Shown piece by piece: positions 9,803 to 17,353 of a DNA stretch of 34,951 nt; position 1 is the first letter of the stretch, and every line of letters begins with the position of its first letter. The notes beneath the pieces are model-generated. The model worked only from the letters and a program-made list of their open reading frames with translations. It ran no database searches and had not been told where the DNA came from. Both the position numbers and the translations under genes were made by a program. The stretch comes from Psychromonas antarctica. Lineage in GTDB: Bacteria > Pseudomonadota > Gammaproteobacteria > Enterobacterales > Psychromonadaceae. The stretch covers positions 1 through 34,951 of the forward strand of contig NZ_JAHNZV010000026.1 in NCBI RefSeq assembly GCF_022267535.1, written 5' to 3'.

Positions 9803-10356
9803 CTAACACTTATCCTCTACCTATAAATGACTAAAAATAAACTCACAGAGATATTTGATTTAATTGTGATTACACCGGCATTGTAAGCGTTTTTTATTTG
9901 TGATCAACCATAATAGCATTAATAAATGAAATTATAGTGAAATCAAAAAAACAAACATACCTTTATAGTCTTTTGTAAGCGATATTTAGAAACTAAATTC
10001 GAATCATTATAAATCAATGGTATAAGCAGCAATAAAGCAAAAAAACATGTGTTAAAACAACATTAAAACAAAAACTATCATTAAAAACTTTATGAGGATG
10101 ATTAAAACATGCTATCTTCACAAAATAAAAACCAGCTTTACTTGACCTTTACTTTTGAATGACATTTAAGGATAGGTATTTTAACAGTGATGAAAACTCA
10201 TGCCTTTGAGAAACTAAAAAAAATTTACGTTTTTTTTTAAAAACAAAGACAGCAAATTAGCTGAGCAGCACTGTTAAAAATAGAGAAGCTACGAGATGAA
10301 TTGAATTTACCTTAAACCATTTAACAATCGATTTTAAACGGATATTAAAAAGTATT
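9803..10356. other. 554-bp divergent AT-rich intergenic region between tagH and the kinase gene
   Basis: This region must hold the promoters for both arms of the T6SS locus. It is very AT-rich, with long A and T runs around 10060-10130 and 10205-10245. I saw no convincing sigma-54 box (GG-N10-GC context) and no CRP-type palindrome. A 16-codon frame begins at the ATG at 10190 but has no ribosome binding site. Such AT-rich leaders are often bound by H-NS-like silencers, which is inference. Confidence 0.5.
9910..9936 (-). promoter_or_regulatory. Candidate -10 elements for the tagH-pppA operon
   Basis: On the minus strand there is a perfect TATAAT (9936 to 9931) and, just downstream, an extended -10 type TGCTATTAT (9918 to 9910). 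Neither has a good -35 box at 16-18 bp. They lie about 110-130 bp upstream of the tagH start. In DNA this AT-rich such matches are expected by chance, so the call is tentative. Confidence 0.25.
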
Positions 10357-12360
10357 ATGGAAAAAAAACAAACTTCAAATACCAGTGGCGATAAAACCGT
10401 TATTGCCACAAAAGGTAATCCACCGAGTGCAAAAGATAAAATTGTAAATTTAATAGGGACTTGTTTTAACAAGCGTTATTTGATTGAAAGTCAAATCGGT
10501 ACCGGTGGCATGAGTGACGTTTATCGTGCGGTTGATCTTCATTTGCAAAAAGCAGGAATCGACGAACCATTTGTTGCTATCAAAGTATTACAAACACAAT
10601 TCTCTGGTATAGAAGATGTAAAGAAAATTTTAATAAAAGAAGCACTAAAGACACAAAAATTATCTCATCCAAATATTATTAGAGTATTTGATGTCGACAC
10701 CGACGGTGAGTATGACTTTATGGTTATGGAATGGTTAGACGGTGAGTCATTAGATCAAATCATCAATAGTTCCAAACCGATGGGGATTTCATTTACCAAA
10801 ACTAAAACGATTATTAAACAAATCGCAAACGCCTTAAGCTATGCACACAAAAATGGTTTGATTCACACAGACTTAAAACCTTCAAATATATTTCTAACTC
10901 GTAAAGGTGAAATTAAAGTTTTTGATTTTGGAGTGGCACACTCTCTTCAACTTAATTACGATAAATATGCAGTCCAAGATAAAAATACAACTTCTGCATT
11001 AACGGGTCATACACCTGCTTATGCAAGTTTAGAACAATTAAATGGTGAATTACCTTGTGAAAGTGATGATATATTTGCCTTCTCGTGCATTATTTACGAA
11101 TTATTGTCCAGTAAACACCCCTACCAGCGTATTGCAGCAAATAAAATCAATACAAGCAAGACGAAACTCAACAAGCCCAAAAACATGAGTTACTACCACT
11201 GGTTAACGCTAAAAAAAGGCTTGGCTCTACAAAAAAACAATCGAATCAGCAATATTAGTGACTTAATTAGCGGCCTTTGCAAAAATCTTTATCCAAAAAT
11301 AGCGGCGAGTATTGCGATTATGTTTGTCTTTTATGCAATGAGTAAAACTTACCTCGAACAAAACAAAGAAATTACAGATTTAAATAATAAAGTTTCAGTC
11401 TATGAACAATATAGTTCTAAAGTCGCAAATTATTTGACCTTAACTACGTCTGACTTTTTAAGTGAAATCAACATCATTGAGACTGAAGCGCCGCTAATTA
11501 CGCAAGCATTACTTCGGAAGCATCAGCAAGAGTTCATTGATATTGTTGAACAAAAAATCAAGAATGCTCCGACAGCAGGCAAAGGGAAATTTAAAAACAT
11601 TGATGCTGTGAACGCAATTCTTGCAGAGGGTTTAAATTATTATCCTGACTCTCTGCGCCTAAGAAAAATTCAAAATGAGCAAAATACAAGTAGGCTATCA
11701 ATTATTACAGCATTAATTGATAGCCTCGACCAATTATTGATTCAAGGTCGTTACCAAGAGCAAGGCGCATATACTATCCCGAATCTATTAAGTGATTTAG
11801 CACTATTAGTGCCGGATGAAGAATATTTTGCAACTGCAGAGGCTTTTGAATTATATGAAAATAAATTTAATAAAGCACTAGATAGTCGTAACTACAAAGA
11901 ACTCAACACTCTGATTGAAATAGGAGAGCTAGTTTTTCATAACAATGAAGATGCACAATCAATTTTACAAAAAAGTAAGCAAATGGCATACGCCGTGACA
12001 GAATTTTCAAAATATACTGAAGCACTAAAAAAACAACCGAATAGCGCCATTTTCCCTTATGAAGCCGCAGCTATTTTTTACCAAAGAGATATTGATAAAT
12101 TATCAGAACAGCTATCTCTAGTTAATAATTATCAGAATCTTATTGTGTTAGATAAAAAAATAGATAAATTTTCCAAACTATTCCCACTCGATTTCAAACC
12201 TTTACTTGCATTGCAGAAGCTAGAAGCAAGCACTTGCTTTAGTTACGCCAATGTAATGATGGACAAAAGAGCATTTGCAAAAGCAAAAGGCTTAATTACA
12301 AGGGGCAACGAGTTATTGGAAAGCCTCGAAAAAGCAGAATTATTAGCCACTAATTACTAA
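10357..12360 (+). CDS. T6SS-associated transmembrane Ser/Thr protein kinase (PpkA/Stk-like)
   Basis: This 667-residue protein has an N-terminal Hanks-type kinase domain at about residues 40-310. The glycine loop is IGTGGMSDVY (47-56), the ATP lysine is K76 in VAIK, the catalytic loop is HTDLKPSN (170-177) and the metal site is DFG (190-192). The usual HRD arginine is a threonine, so activation may not depend on activation-loop phosphorylation. One membrane helix lies at about 315-331, followed by a coiled-coil-like stretch and about 300 helical residues predicted to be periplasmic. I do not recognise that outer domain. It is divergent from tagH and 29 bp ahead of an OmpA-like lipoprotein. The likely substrate is TagH, as for PpkA. 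No strong ribosome binding site precedes the ATG. Confidence 0.87.
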   Translation: MEKKQTSNTSGDKTVIATKGNPPSAKDKIVNLIGTCFNKRYLIESQIGTGGMSDVYRAVDLHLQKAGIDEPFVAIKVLQTQFSGIEDVKKILIKEALKTQKLSHPNIIRVFDVDTDGEYDFMVMEWLDGESLDQIINSSKPMGISFTKTKTIIKQIANALSYAHKNGLIHTDLKPSNIFLTRKGEIKVFDFGVAHSLQLNYDKYAVQDKNTTSALTGHTPAYASLEQLNGELPCESDDIFAFSCIIYELLSSKHPYQRIAANKINTSKTKLNKPKNMSYYHWLTLKKGLALQKNNRISNISDLISGLCKNLYPKIAASIAIMFVFYAMSKTYLEQNKEITDLNNKVSVYEQYSSKVANYLTLTTSDFLSEINIIETEAPLITQALLRKHQQEFIDIVEQKIKNAPTAGKGKFKNIDAVNAILAEGLNYYPDSLRLRKIQNEQNTSRLSIITALIDSLDQLLIQGRYQEQGAYTIPNLLSDLALLVPDEEYFATAEAFELYENKFNKALDSRNYKELNTLIEIGELVFHNNEDAQSILQKSKQMAYAVTEFSKYTEALKKQPNSAIFPYEAAAIFYQRDIDKLSEQLSLVNNYQNLIVLDKKIDKFSKLFPLDFKPLLALQKLEASTCFSYANVMMDKRAFAKAKGLITRGNELLESLEKAELLATNY

Positions 12361-12389
12361 TGACAATCAACACATAATAAGGATGATTT

Positions 12390-12899
12390 ATGAAAATAAA
12401 AAAACTTGTAATTGCTTCAGGTCTCATTTTACTTACAGCTTGTGCTACGACAGAAGATAAACCGATTGCAGTTAAACCGATGCCAGCAACAACAATATTT
12501 CAAACAAATATTGCATCTACTCCAAACATTGAAATAAACAATGGATGTATTGCTTACACTGTTATTGAACAAAACATTATGACAGGGTTTACAGCTCGCT
12601 ATTTTGAAACAAACAAAGATACTGCTATAAATGTCCCTGAACAACAAAATGAATGTATTGCACAAGTATTAAAGCAGTATCCGTTGACGTTAGAATTACA
12701 AGGATTTACTGATGGGACAGGAGCTAAATCGTACAACAAAAAGCTGGCACAACGTCGCGCAGGATCAGTTAAAAAAGAATTGCTGACCTATTTAATAAAA
12801 ACTGATCAACTGATGGTTGTTAATATCGGTAAGGTACTGATAAGTAATGATAAAAAGATGGACTCATTAAACCGTCGAGTTAACTTAACTATAAAGTAA
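12390..12899 (+). CDS. OmpA-family lipoprotein next to the T6SS kinase
   Basis: This 169-residue protein has a type II signal peptide with lipobox LLTAC, giving a lipidated Cys at residue 18. It has a compact OmpA-like peptidoglycan-binding domain at about 95-169, with LELQGFTDGTG, an AQRRAGSV helix and the closing NRRVNLTIK. The ATG is preceded by AAGGATGA. It follows the kinase gene by 29 bp and is probably co-transcribed. A location in the outer membrane, bound to peptidoglycan, is inferred from the signal and domain. It may stabilise the T6SS envelope complex or pass an envelope signal to the periplasmic part of the kinase. Neither role is shown by the sequence. Confidence 0.85.
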   Translation: MKIKKLVIASGLILLTACATTEDKPIAVKPMPATTIFQTNIASTPNIEINNGCIAYTVIEQNIMTGFTARYFETNKDTAINVPEQQNECIAQVLKQYPLTLELQGFTDGTGAKSYNKKLAQRRAGSVKKELLTYLIKTDQLMVVNIGKVLISNDKKMDSLNRRVNLTIK

Positions 12900-13200
12900 A
12901 CACGAGCGGAACCTTTCTCTTATAAATAGATGGGAGGTAAAAATCACCTTTAACCTTTAATTTAAAGAGGAGGAGTTAAGCATTTTATGTGAATGTAAAC
13001 TCTTTCTTTGCTAACACTTATAACCAATACCAAGAATGCAATTATTCGATTCCTGCCTTCTACTTAATTTAACTAAAGAATTAAGTAACATATCACCTCT
13101 CATCAGTTAAACTGTCATTAATAAAACTATTTAATCAATTAAGCAGACTCATTTTATTACCGATGAGTCACAGCTAAAAATACAAAGAGTTATAAATCTA
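12900..13200. other. 301-bp intergenic region between the OmpA-like lipoprotein gene and ylqF
   Basis: No gene was recognised. A perfect Shine-Dalgarno-like AGGAGG lies at 12968-12973, but the first ATG after it, at 12987, is followed immediately by TGA, and the next by TAA. A 9-bp perfect inverted repeat, TACTTAATT with AATTAAGTA, lies at 13061-13069 and 13079-13087. It could be a hairpin, but there is no T-run after it. The string TTCGATTCC at 13045 resembles a tRNA T-loop but has no matching stem. Confidence 0.45.
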
Positions 13201-14139
13201 ATGAGCAAAGCAAATATACAGTGGTTTCCCGGGCACATGCACAAAGCACACAAACAGATAAAAGAGGTATTACCGCAAGTCGATATCATTATCGAAGTTG
13301 TCGATGCGCGCATTCCCTACAGCAGTGAAAATCCATTAATTGCTCATATTAGAGAAAATACGCCCTGCATTAAAGTACTTAATAAGTCAGATTTAGCCGA
13401 TCCTGAGATCACGGCAAAATGGATAGATTATTTAGAACAAGAGCAAGGCATAAAAGCGCTCGCCATAACCACCAGCAAACCAGATCAAGTACATCAAATT
13501 ACTAAACTGTGTGAACAGATGCTACCTAACAAACTCGGCCAGGATAAACAGATCCGCGCCATGATTATGGGCATTCCGAATGTAGGAAAATCCACCATTA
13601 TCAATATATTAGCAGACAGAATCATAGCAAAAACGGGGAATGAACCTGCTGTTACTAAACAGCAGCAACGGATTCGTTTACCAAGCGGAATAATGCTTTC
13701 TGATACACCAGGATTTTTATGGCCTAAAATTGAAAATGCGAATTCAGGTTACCGCCTTGCTGTCACGGGAGCAATAAAAGATACGGCAATTGAATATGAA
13801 GATATTGCTTACTATGCTGCAGAATATCTTTTAGAAAATTATCCCGACCGTTTAAAAGCACGTTATGAGCTGGAAGCACTACCATCAAGTGAGCATGAAC
13901 TTATGGAGGCGATTGCGCTGCGTCGTGGTTGTTTAAGGGCTGGTGGTCATTTTGATATTTACAAAGTTTCAACTATTTTATTAAATGAATTACGATCTGG
14001 CGCGCTTGGCCCATTAAGTATTGAAACGCCAGACATGGCAAGTGTTGAAAAAATCGTAGTCGCAAAACTAATGGCGGAGCAGGCTGAAAATAAAATAGAG
14101 AAGAAAAAGTCGAGAAAACGTAAATATAAGCGCAGTTAA
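13201..14139 (+). CDS. ylqF: Circularly permuted ribosome-biogenesis GTPase YlqF/RbgA
   Basis: This 312-residue cytoplasmic GTPase has its motifs in permuted order: G4 as LNKSD near residues 60-64, then G1 as GIPNVGKST near 124-132, then G3 as DTPG near 173-176. The opening IQWFPGHMHKA is the YlqF family signature. RbgA in Bacillus drives a late step of 50S subunit assembly. A similar role is inferred here. The C-terminus carries a Lys/Arg-rich tail (KKKSRKRKYKRS), suitable for rRNA contact. It stands alone between intergenic gaps of about 300 and 550 bp, with no ribosomal genes nearby. ATG at 13201; no clear strong ribosome binding site. Confidence 0.93.
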   Translation: MSKANIQWFPGHMHKAHKQIKEVLPQVDIIIEVVDARIPYSSENPLIAHIRENTPCIKVLNKSDLADPEITAKWIDYLEQEQGIKALAITTSKPDQVHQITKLCEQMLPNKLGQDKQIRAMIMGIPNVGKSTIINILADRIIAKTGNEPAVTKQQQRIRLPSGIMLSDTPGFLWPKIENANSGYRLAVTGAIKDTAIEYEDIAYYAAEYLLENYPDRLKARYELEALPSSEHELMEAIALRRGCLRAGGHFDIYKVSTILLNELRSGALGPLSIETPDMASVEKIVVAKLMAEQAENKIEKKKSRKRKYKRS

Positions 14140-14160
14140 GTGAGACTTTCACTCATTTTT
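14139..14160 (+). terminator. Weak candidate terminator of ylqF
   Basis: A 5-bp stem, AGTGA with TCACT, encloses a 5-base loop directly after the ylqF stop codon and is followed by CATTTTTATT. Stem strength is low, so termination efficiency is doubtful. Confidence 0.3.
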
Positions 14161-14177
14161 ATTGGCCACATTTAATG

Positions 14178-14222
14178 TTGAGGTGCAGAACCACTAAGGA
14201 CTTTAGTGCATTCTGCCTTCAA
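14178..14222. repeat. Long imperfect palindrome (hairpin) downstream of ylqF
   Basis: The outer arms TTGAGGTGCAGAA (14178-14190) and TTCTGCCTTCAA (14211-14222) pair with only small bulges. The inner arms CACTAA (14192-14197) and TTAGTG (14203-14208) extend the stem around a 5-base loop. The stem is far stronger than those around it but lacks a T-run on either strand, so it is not a simple terminator. It could be a REP/MITE-type element, an mRNA 3'-end stabiliser or a small RNA. Confidence 0.5.
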
Positions 14223-14689
14223 TTAGATTAGCACGGTGTAATTGAGATACTTTCTTAACCTCTCTGCGACTCGACCATAACACACTCAAGAAGGCCCTAT
14301 TTATCAGTGATTTGTTGTTTTTAAGTACCTTTACAGCTCGGGAAGAAAACACATTTTTATATTTACCTTTGCAGAGAAAATAAACTATCGCCTATTAAGT
14401 GGCCTCATCCATCTATTGACCTTTCAGGAAAATGAAGTTCGATAAACTCTGGCGTTGTATTATCGCAAACCCACTTATTATCTATTCATTTATGCTTATA
14501 AAAATGAATACTAATTTTGTAATTAGAAGAAATAGTTACTGTAATCAATATGTTGCTTTCAGACATTTTTCCTGCGCCTAAATAGAGCATTTAATAAGTA
14601 CAATCGGCATTAACAAATTGCTGTGTTTGTTAAATATAAGTGACACTTATGTTACACTCTATTCTACTTTTCCTACACGCTCAATCGCT
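14223..14689. other. 467-bp intergenic region upstream of narQ
   Basis: No recognisable gene. A 49-codon frame at 14432-14581 has an AGGA too close to its ATG and a composition unlike a protein; it was rejected. The stretch at 14640-14660 around GTGACACTTATGTTACACT is partly dyad-symmetric and contains TACACT, so it may carry the narQ promoter. I saw no FNR box (TTGAT-N4-ATCAA). Confidence 0.4.
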
Positions 14690-16393
14690 ATGAAAATTCA
14701 TCTGCTAATGCCTTTACATTCGCTTTCTAAAGTAATTATAAACACCAGTGCGTTGATACTTATCGTATCAGCCATACATATATTAACTGTACTGGGCTCT
14801 TTTGATCGCCCTAACTCAGACATTAATAGTATCAATCAATTAATTGAACTAAAAATGGGGACCGTGCAGCTCATTTATGCCAATCGCTACCACCCCGAAG
14901 AACTGCCAAGAATATTGGCAACAATAGAGCGAAAGCTCATCCCAGCAGAATTACTCCAATCATCTTGGTTTAATACCCAGTCGTTTAATCAAAAAAGCAA
15001 CGCACTATTAACTCATTGGGAAATAATTAAATCACAGATAATGGCAAGCAAATATACACAAGTCGAAAATAACCTCAGTAATTTTCAGCTGTCAGTAAAT
15101 AACCTAATCCTTCAATATCAAAAACTTGCTCGTAAAAAGATGAATTTAATCCATTTTATCGAGCTGCTTGAATTTTTAGTCATTGCCTGCGCAGGTCTGT
15201 TTCTTTATTACTATTCAAAAAAACAGATCGCGGCGCCCATTAAGCAACTGTTAGGCAATATTGAAGCCATAAAAGGACACCATTTTTCGGTAAAGTTTCC
15301 CGACTATAAAAATGAAATAGGTGCACTTTCTCTGGGAGTGGACGCTATGTCAAAAGAGATCAAGAGCTTAATCGAGGATATGCAAGATCAGGTCAAACAG
15401 AAAACAATTGCACTTGAGCAGGCAAATAAAACCATTGAGTTTCTGTTTTTGATATCGAAGCAATTAAGCAGTGTAAAATTAACTTCACCTGTCTTATATG
15501 ACGCGCTAAATGCCCTTGCTAACCAGGCAAACTTAACGAAAGTCTGTCTGGAGTTAAATAATGGCACTTTCGTCAATAGTGCGTTAGGTTGTGCAAGCCT
15601 TGAACCTGACCTGACGCGCATACCTATCATTGTTAATGCTAGACCTTATGGTTTTCTTAACTATGTGGCGGCTAGTGAATCTGATCATGCGAGCCTGATT
15701 GAAAGTTTTACTGGGATTGTGGCGCGCGCCTTATATCAAGAGGAAAACAGTTTACAGGCACAAAAAATATTATTGATGGAAGAACGCAGTATTATCGCGC
15801 GAGAACTACATGATTCGATTGCTCAATCCTTATCATTTTTAAAAATACAGTGTACGCTGTTGCATCGCCAAGTGAGTGGCCAAGTGCAAGCCACGCAAAC
15901 AATTAGTAATATAGAAGCAGCGGTTACGGATGCTTACAAACAGCTCCGTTCCTTACTCTCGACTTTTAGATTAAGTGTGCCTGAATCAAATTTTAAAGAG
16001 GCGTTACTCACTATGGTTAAAGGCTTACAAGTGCAGACGCCAGCACTGATCGTCATTAAGAAGTTTGCAACTCACTTTTATACGGATGCAAGCCAGCATA
16101 TTCATCTGCTGCAAATTATTCGAGAAGCAATTATTAATGCGATAAAACATGCACAATGTAGCACTATTGAAATTTCCTGTATTATTACGGATGAGCATAA
16201 AGTATGGATAAGTGTTATTGATGATGGCATGGGAATTAAAGACAATGATCAAAATGAGCACAATTACGGTTTAGCGATTATAAAGCAGCGGGCCGATGAG
16301 CTTGGCGCCACCCTTTCGCTTAATCAATTATCAAAAGGCACCGAGGTAAAGCTTATTTTTCCTTACAAAAACCGTTACTTAATCAAGGAATAG
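14690..16393 (+). CDS. narQ: NarQ-type sensor histidine kinase with divergent P-box
   Basis: From the ATG at 14690 the protein has 567 residues, almost exactly the length of E. coli NarQ. An in-frame TTG 24 codons earlier is unlikely. Membrane helices lie at about 17-36 and 157-175 and enclose a periplasmic sensor, followed by HAMP, a GAF-like region and a HisKA_3 transmitter. The phosphorylated His is H374 in ARELHDSIAQ. The N-box REAIINAIKHAQ, DDGMGI and YGLAIIKQRADELGA complete the kinase. The family senses nitrate and nitrite through a P-box. Here the aligned stretch INQLIELKMGTVQL (48-61) has lost the Gly and has Lys55 in place of the nitrate-contacting Arg. The gene is 3 bp from narP. 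No nap or nrf genes are in the window. Confidence 0.88.
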   Translation: MKIHLLMPLHSLSKVIINTSALILIVSAIHILTVLGSFDRPNSDINSINQLIELKMGTVQLIYANRYHPEELPRILATIERKLIPAELLQSSWFNTQSFNQKSNALLTHWEIIKSQIMASKYTQVENNLSNFQLSVNNLILQYQKLARKKMNLIHFIELLEFLVIACAGLFLYYYSKKQIAAPIKQLLGNIEAIKGHHFSVKFPDYKNEIGALSLGVDAMSKEIKSLIEDMQDQVKQKTIALEQANKTIEFLFLISKQLSSVKLTSPVLYDALNALANQANLTKVCLELNNGTFVNSALGCASLEPDLTRIPIIVNARPYGFLNYVAASESDHASLIESFTGIVARALYQEENSLQAQKILLMEERSIIARELHDSIAQSLSFLKIQCTLLHRQVSGQVQATQTISNIEAAVTDAYKQLRSLLSTFRLSVPESNFKEALLTMVKGLQVQTPALIVIKKFATHFYTDASQHIHLLQIIREAIINAIKHAQCSTIEISCIITDEHKVWISVIDDGMGIKDNDQNEHNYGLAIIKQRADELGATLSLNQLSKGTEVKLIFPYKNRYLIKE

Positions 16394-16396
16394 GAA

Positions 16397-17032
16397 ATGT
16401 CTGATTCAACGCGAGTGATGATTGTCGATGACCACCCGCTTATGCGTAAAGGGATCGAGCAATTATTAGCTCTGGAGCCACGCTTACATATAGTAGCAGA
16501 AGCGACAAACGGGGTTGAGGCCGTCAGTTATGCCCAAAAAAATCCCGTGGATTTAATTCTATTAGACTTTAATATGCAGGGACTTTCCGGCTTAGATAGC
16601 TTAAAAGCGCTACGGCAAAATGGCTGTAGTGCAAAAATTATTATTTTAACCGTTAGTGATAATAAACAAGACGTCATTGCCATGATTAACCAGGGAGCGG
16701 ATGGTTATTTATTAAAAGACTCTGAGCCAGAATTGTTACTGAAAAACATTATGAGTATATTGGCAGGGCAACTGACCGTCAGTGAAAAGTTAATCGACTA
16801 CCTTAATGAACTTGATCAAGAGGATAATATTCGTAGCAAGCTGTCTTCCCTCACTAAGCGTGAGGCGCAAATCTTAGTCGAAGTGTCAAAAGGCTATAGT
16901 AATAAAGAGATCTCAGATAATTTACATATTTCCGAGGGAACGGTAAAAGTGCATGTAAAAAGTTTATTAAAAAAACTACAAATAAAGTCACGTGTTGAAG
17001 CGGCTATCGTGTATCTACAGCAAGCCAAATGA
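16397..17032 (+). CDS. narP: NarP-type response regulator
   Basis: This 211-residue protein has a receiver domain at about 6-120. It carries the acidic pair DD at 11-12, the phosphoacceptor D57 in LILLDFNM, TVSD in the switch region and the conserved Lys in GYLLKDSEPE. A LuxR-type helix-turn-helix follows at about 147-205, with LTKREAQIL and ISEGTVKVHVKSLL. Throughout its length it reads like E. coli NarP rather than NarL. The ATG is 3 bp after the narQ stop codon, with AGGAA upstream, so the two are co-transcribed. NarP usually controls periplasmic nitrate and nitrite respiration genes; the local targets are unknown. Confidence 0.92.
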   Translation: MSDSTRVMIVDDHPLMRKGIEQLLALEPRLHIVAEATNGVEAVSYAQKNPVDLILLDFNMQGLSGLDSLKALRQNGCSAKIIILTVSDNKQDVIAMINQGADGYLLKDSEPELLLKNIMSILAGQLTVSEKLIDYLNELDQEDNIRSKLSSLTKREAQILVEVSKGYSNKEISDNLHISEGTVKVHVKSLLKKLQIKSRVEAAIVYLQQAK

Positions 17033-17353
17033 AAATTTGCTACTATACCAATGTAATTTCAAGATGCAAAATCAGCAAGATATGTTGTACTTAGGTGCGA
17101 GGCATAAAATTGAAGTCGAATGATTCTATACTTCGATTTGATTAAGATGCAGGTGAGTCCATTTGCGCCTGATGATAGCAGATTGACACAGTTAATAGGT
17201 TCCCGAGCAGAGTCCTGATAAGGCATATTGAGATATCATGGATATATGATTACAATCACAGTGCTCAGCAGTGAACATTTCTATCTGGTCAGACAATAAA
17301 AATATTTATATAATTCACTCTTAAATACGATTTTTCATCTATGCGCGGACACT
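17033..17353. other. 321-bp intergenic region between narP and dinG, possible repeat remnant
   Basis: No coding frame of interest. The sequence is less AT-rich than the other gaps and has several small dyads: TCGAA/TTCGA at 17118-17139, ATATC/GATAT at 17233-17245, and TGCTcAGCA near 17263. This mosaic of dyads without a gene would suit a decayed mobile or MITE-type repeat, but no terminal repeats or target duplication could be seen. The last 50 bases are AT-rich and probably contain the dinG promoter. Confidence 0.35.

Noticed and set aside
10190-10240. 16-codon frame before the kinase gene, possible leader peptide
   Set aside because: No ribosome binding site and no attenuator-like hairpin follows; it ends in a poly-T tract that produces Phe codons by composition.
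10257-10472. Hydrophobic minus-strand frame overlapping the kinase start
   Set aside because: It overlaps the kinase N-terminus; the hydrophobic residues come from AT-rich antisense sequence, and no ribosome binding site was found.
12429-12665. Cys-rich frame on the minus strand inside the OmpA-like lipoprotein gene
   Set aside because: It lies wholly antisense to a well-supported lipoprotein gene and its Cys content reflects the complement of common codons.
13030-13065. TTCGATTCC string resembling a tRNA T-loop
   Set aside because: The bases on either side do not form a T-stem and no acceptor, D-arm or anticodon arm can be built around it.
14432-14581. 49-codon plus-strand frame upstream of narQ
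   Set aside because: The AGGA is only a few bases from the ATG, the predicted peptide has no recognisable domain or signal, and its composition looks like translated intergenic DNA.
14618-14689. Upstream TTG start that would lengthen NarQ by 24 residues
   Set aside because: The ATG at 14690 gives 567 residues, matching NarQ, and puts the membrane helix at the normal distance from the N-terminus. The extra stretch overlaps likely promoter sequence.
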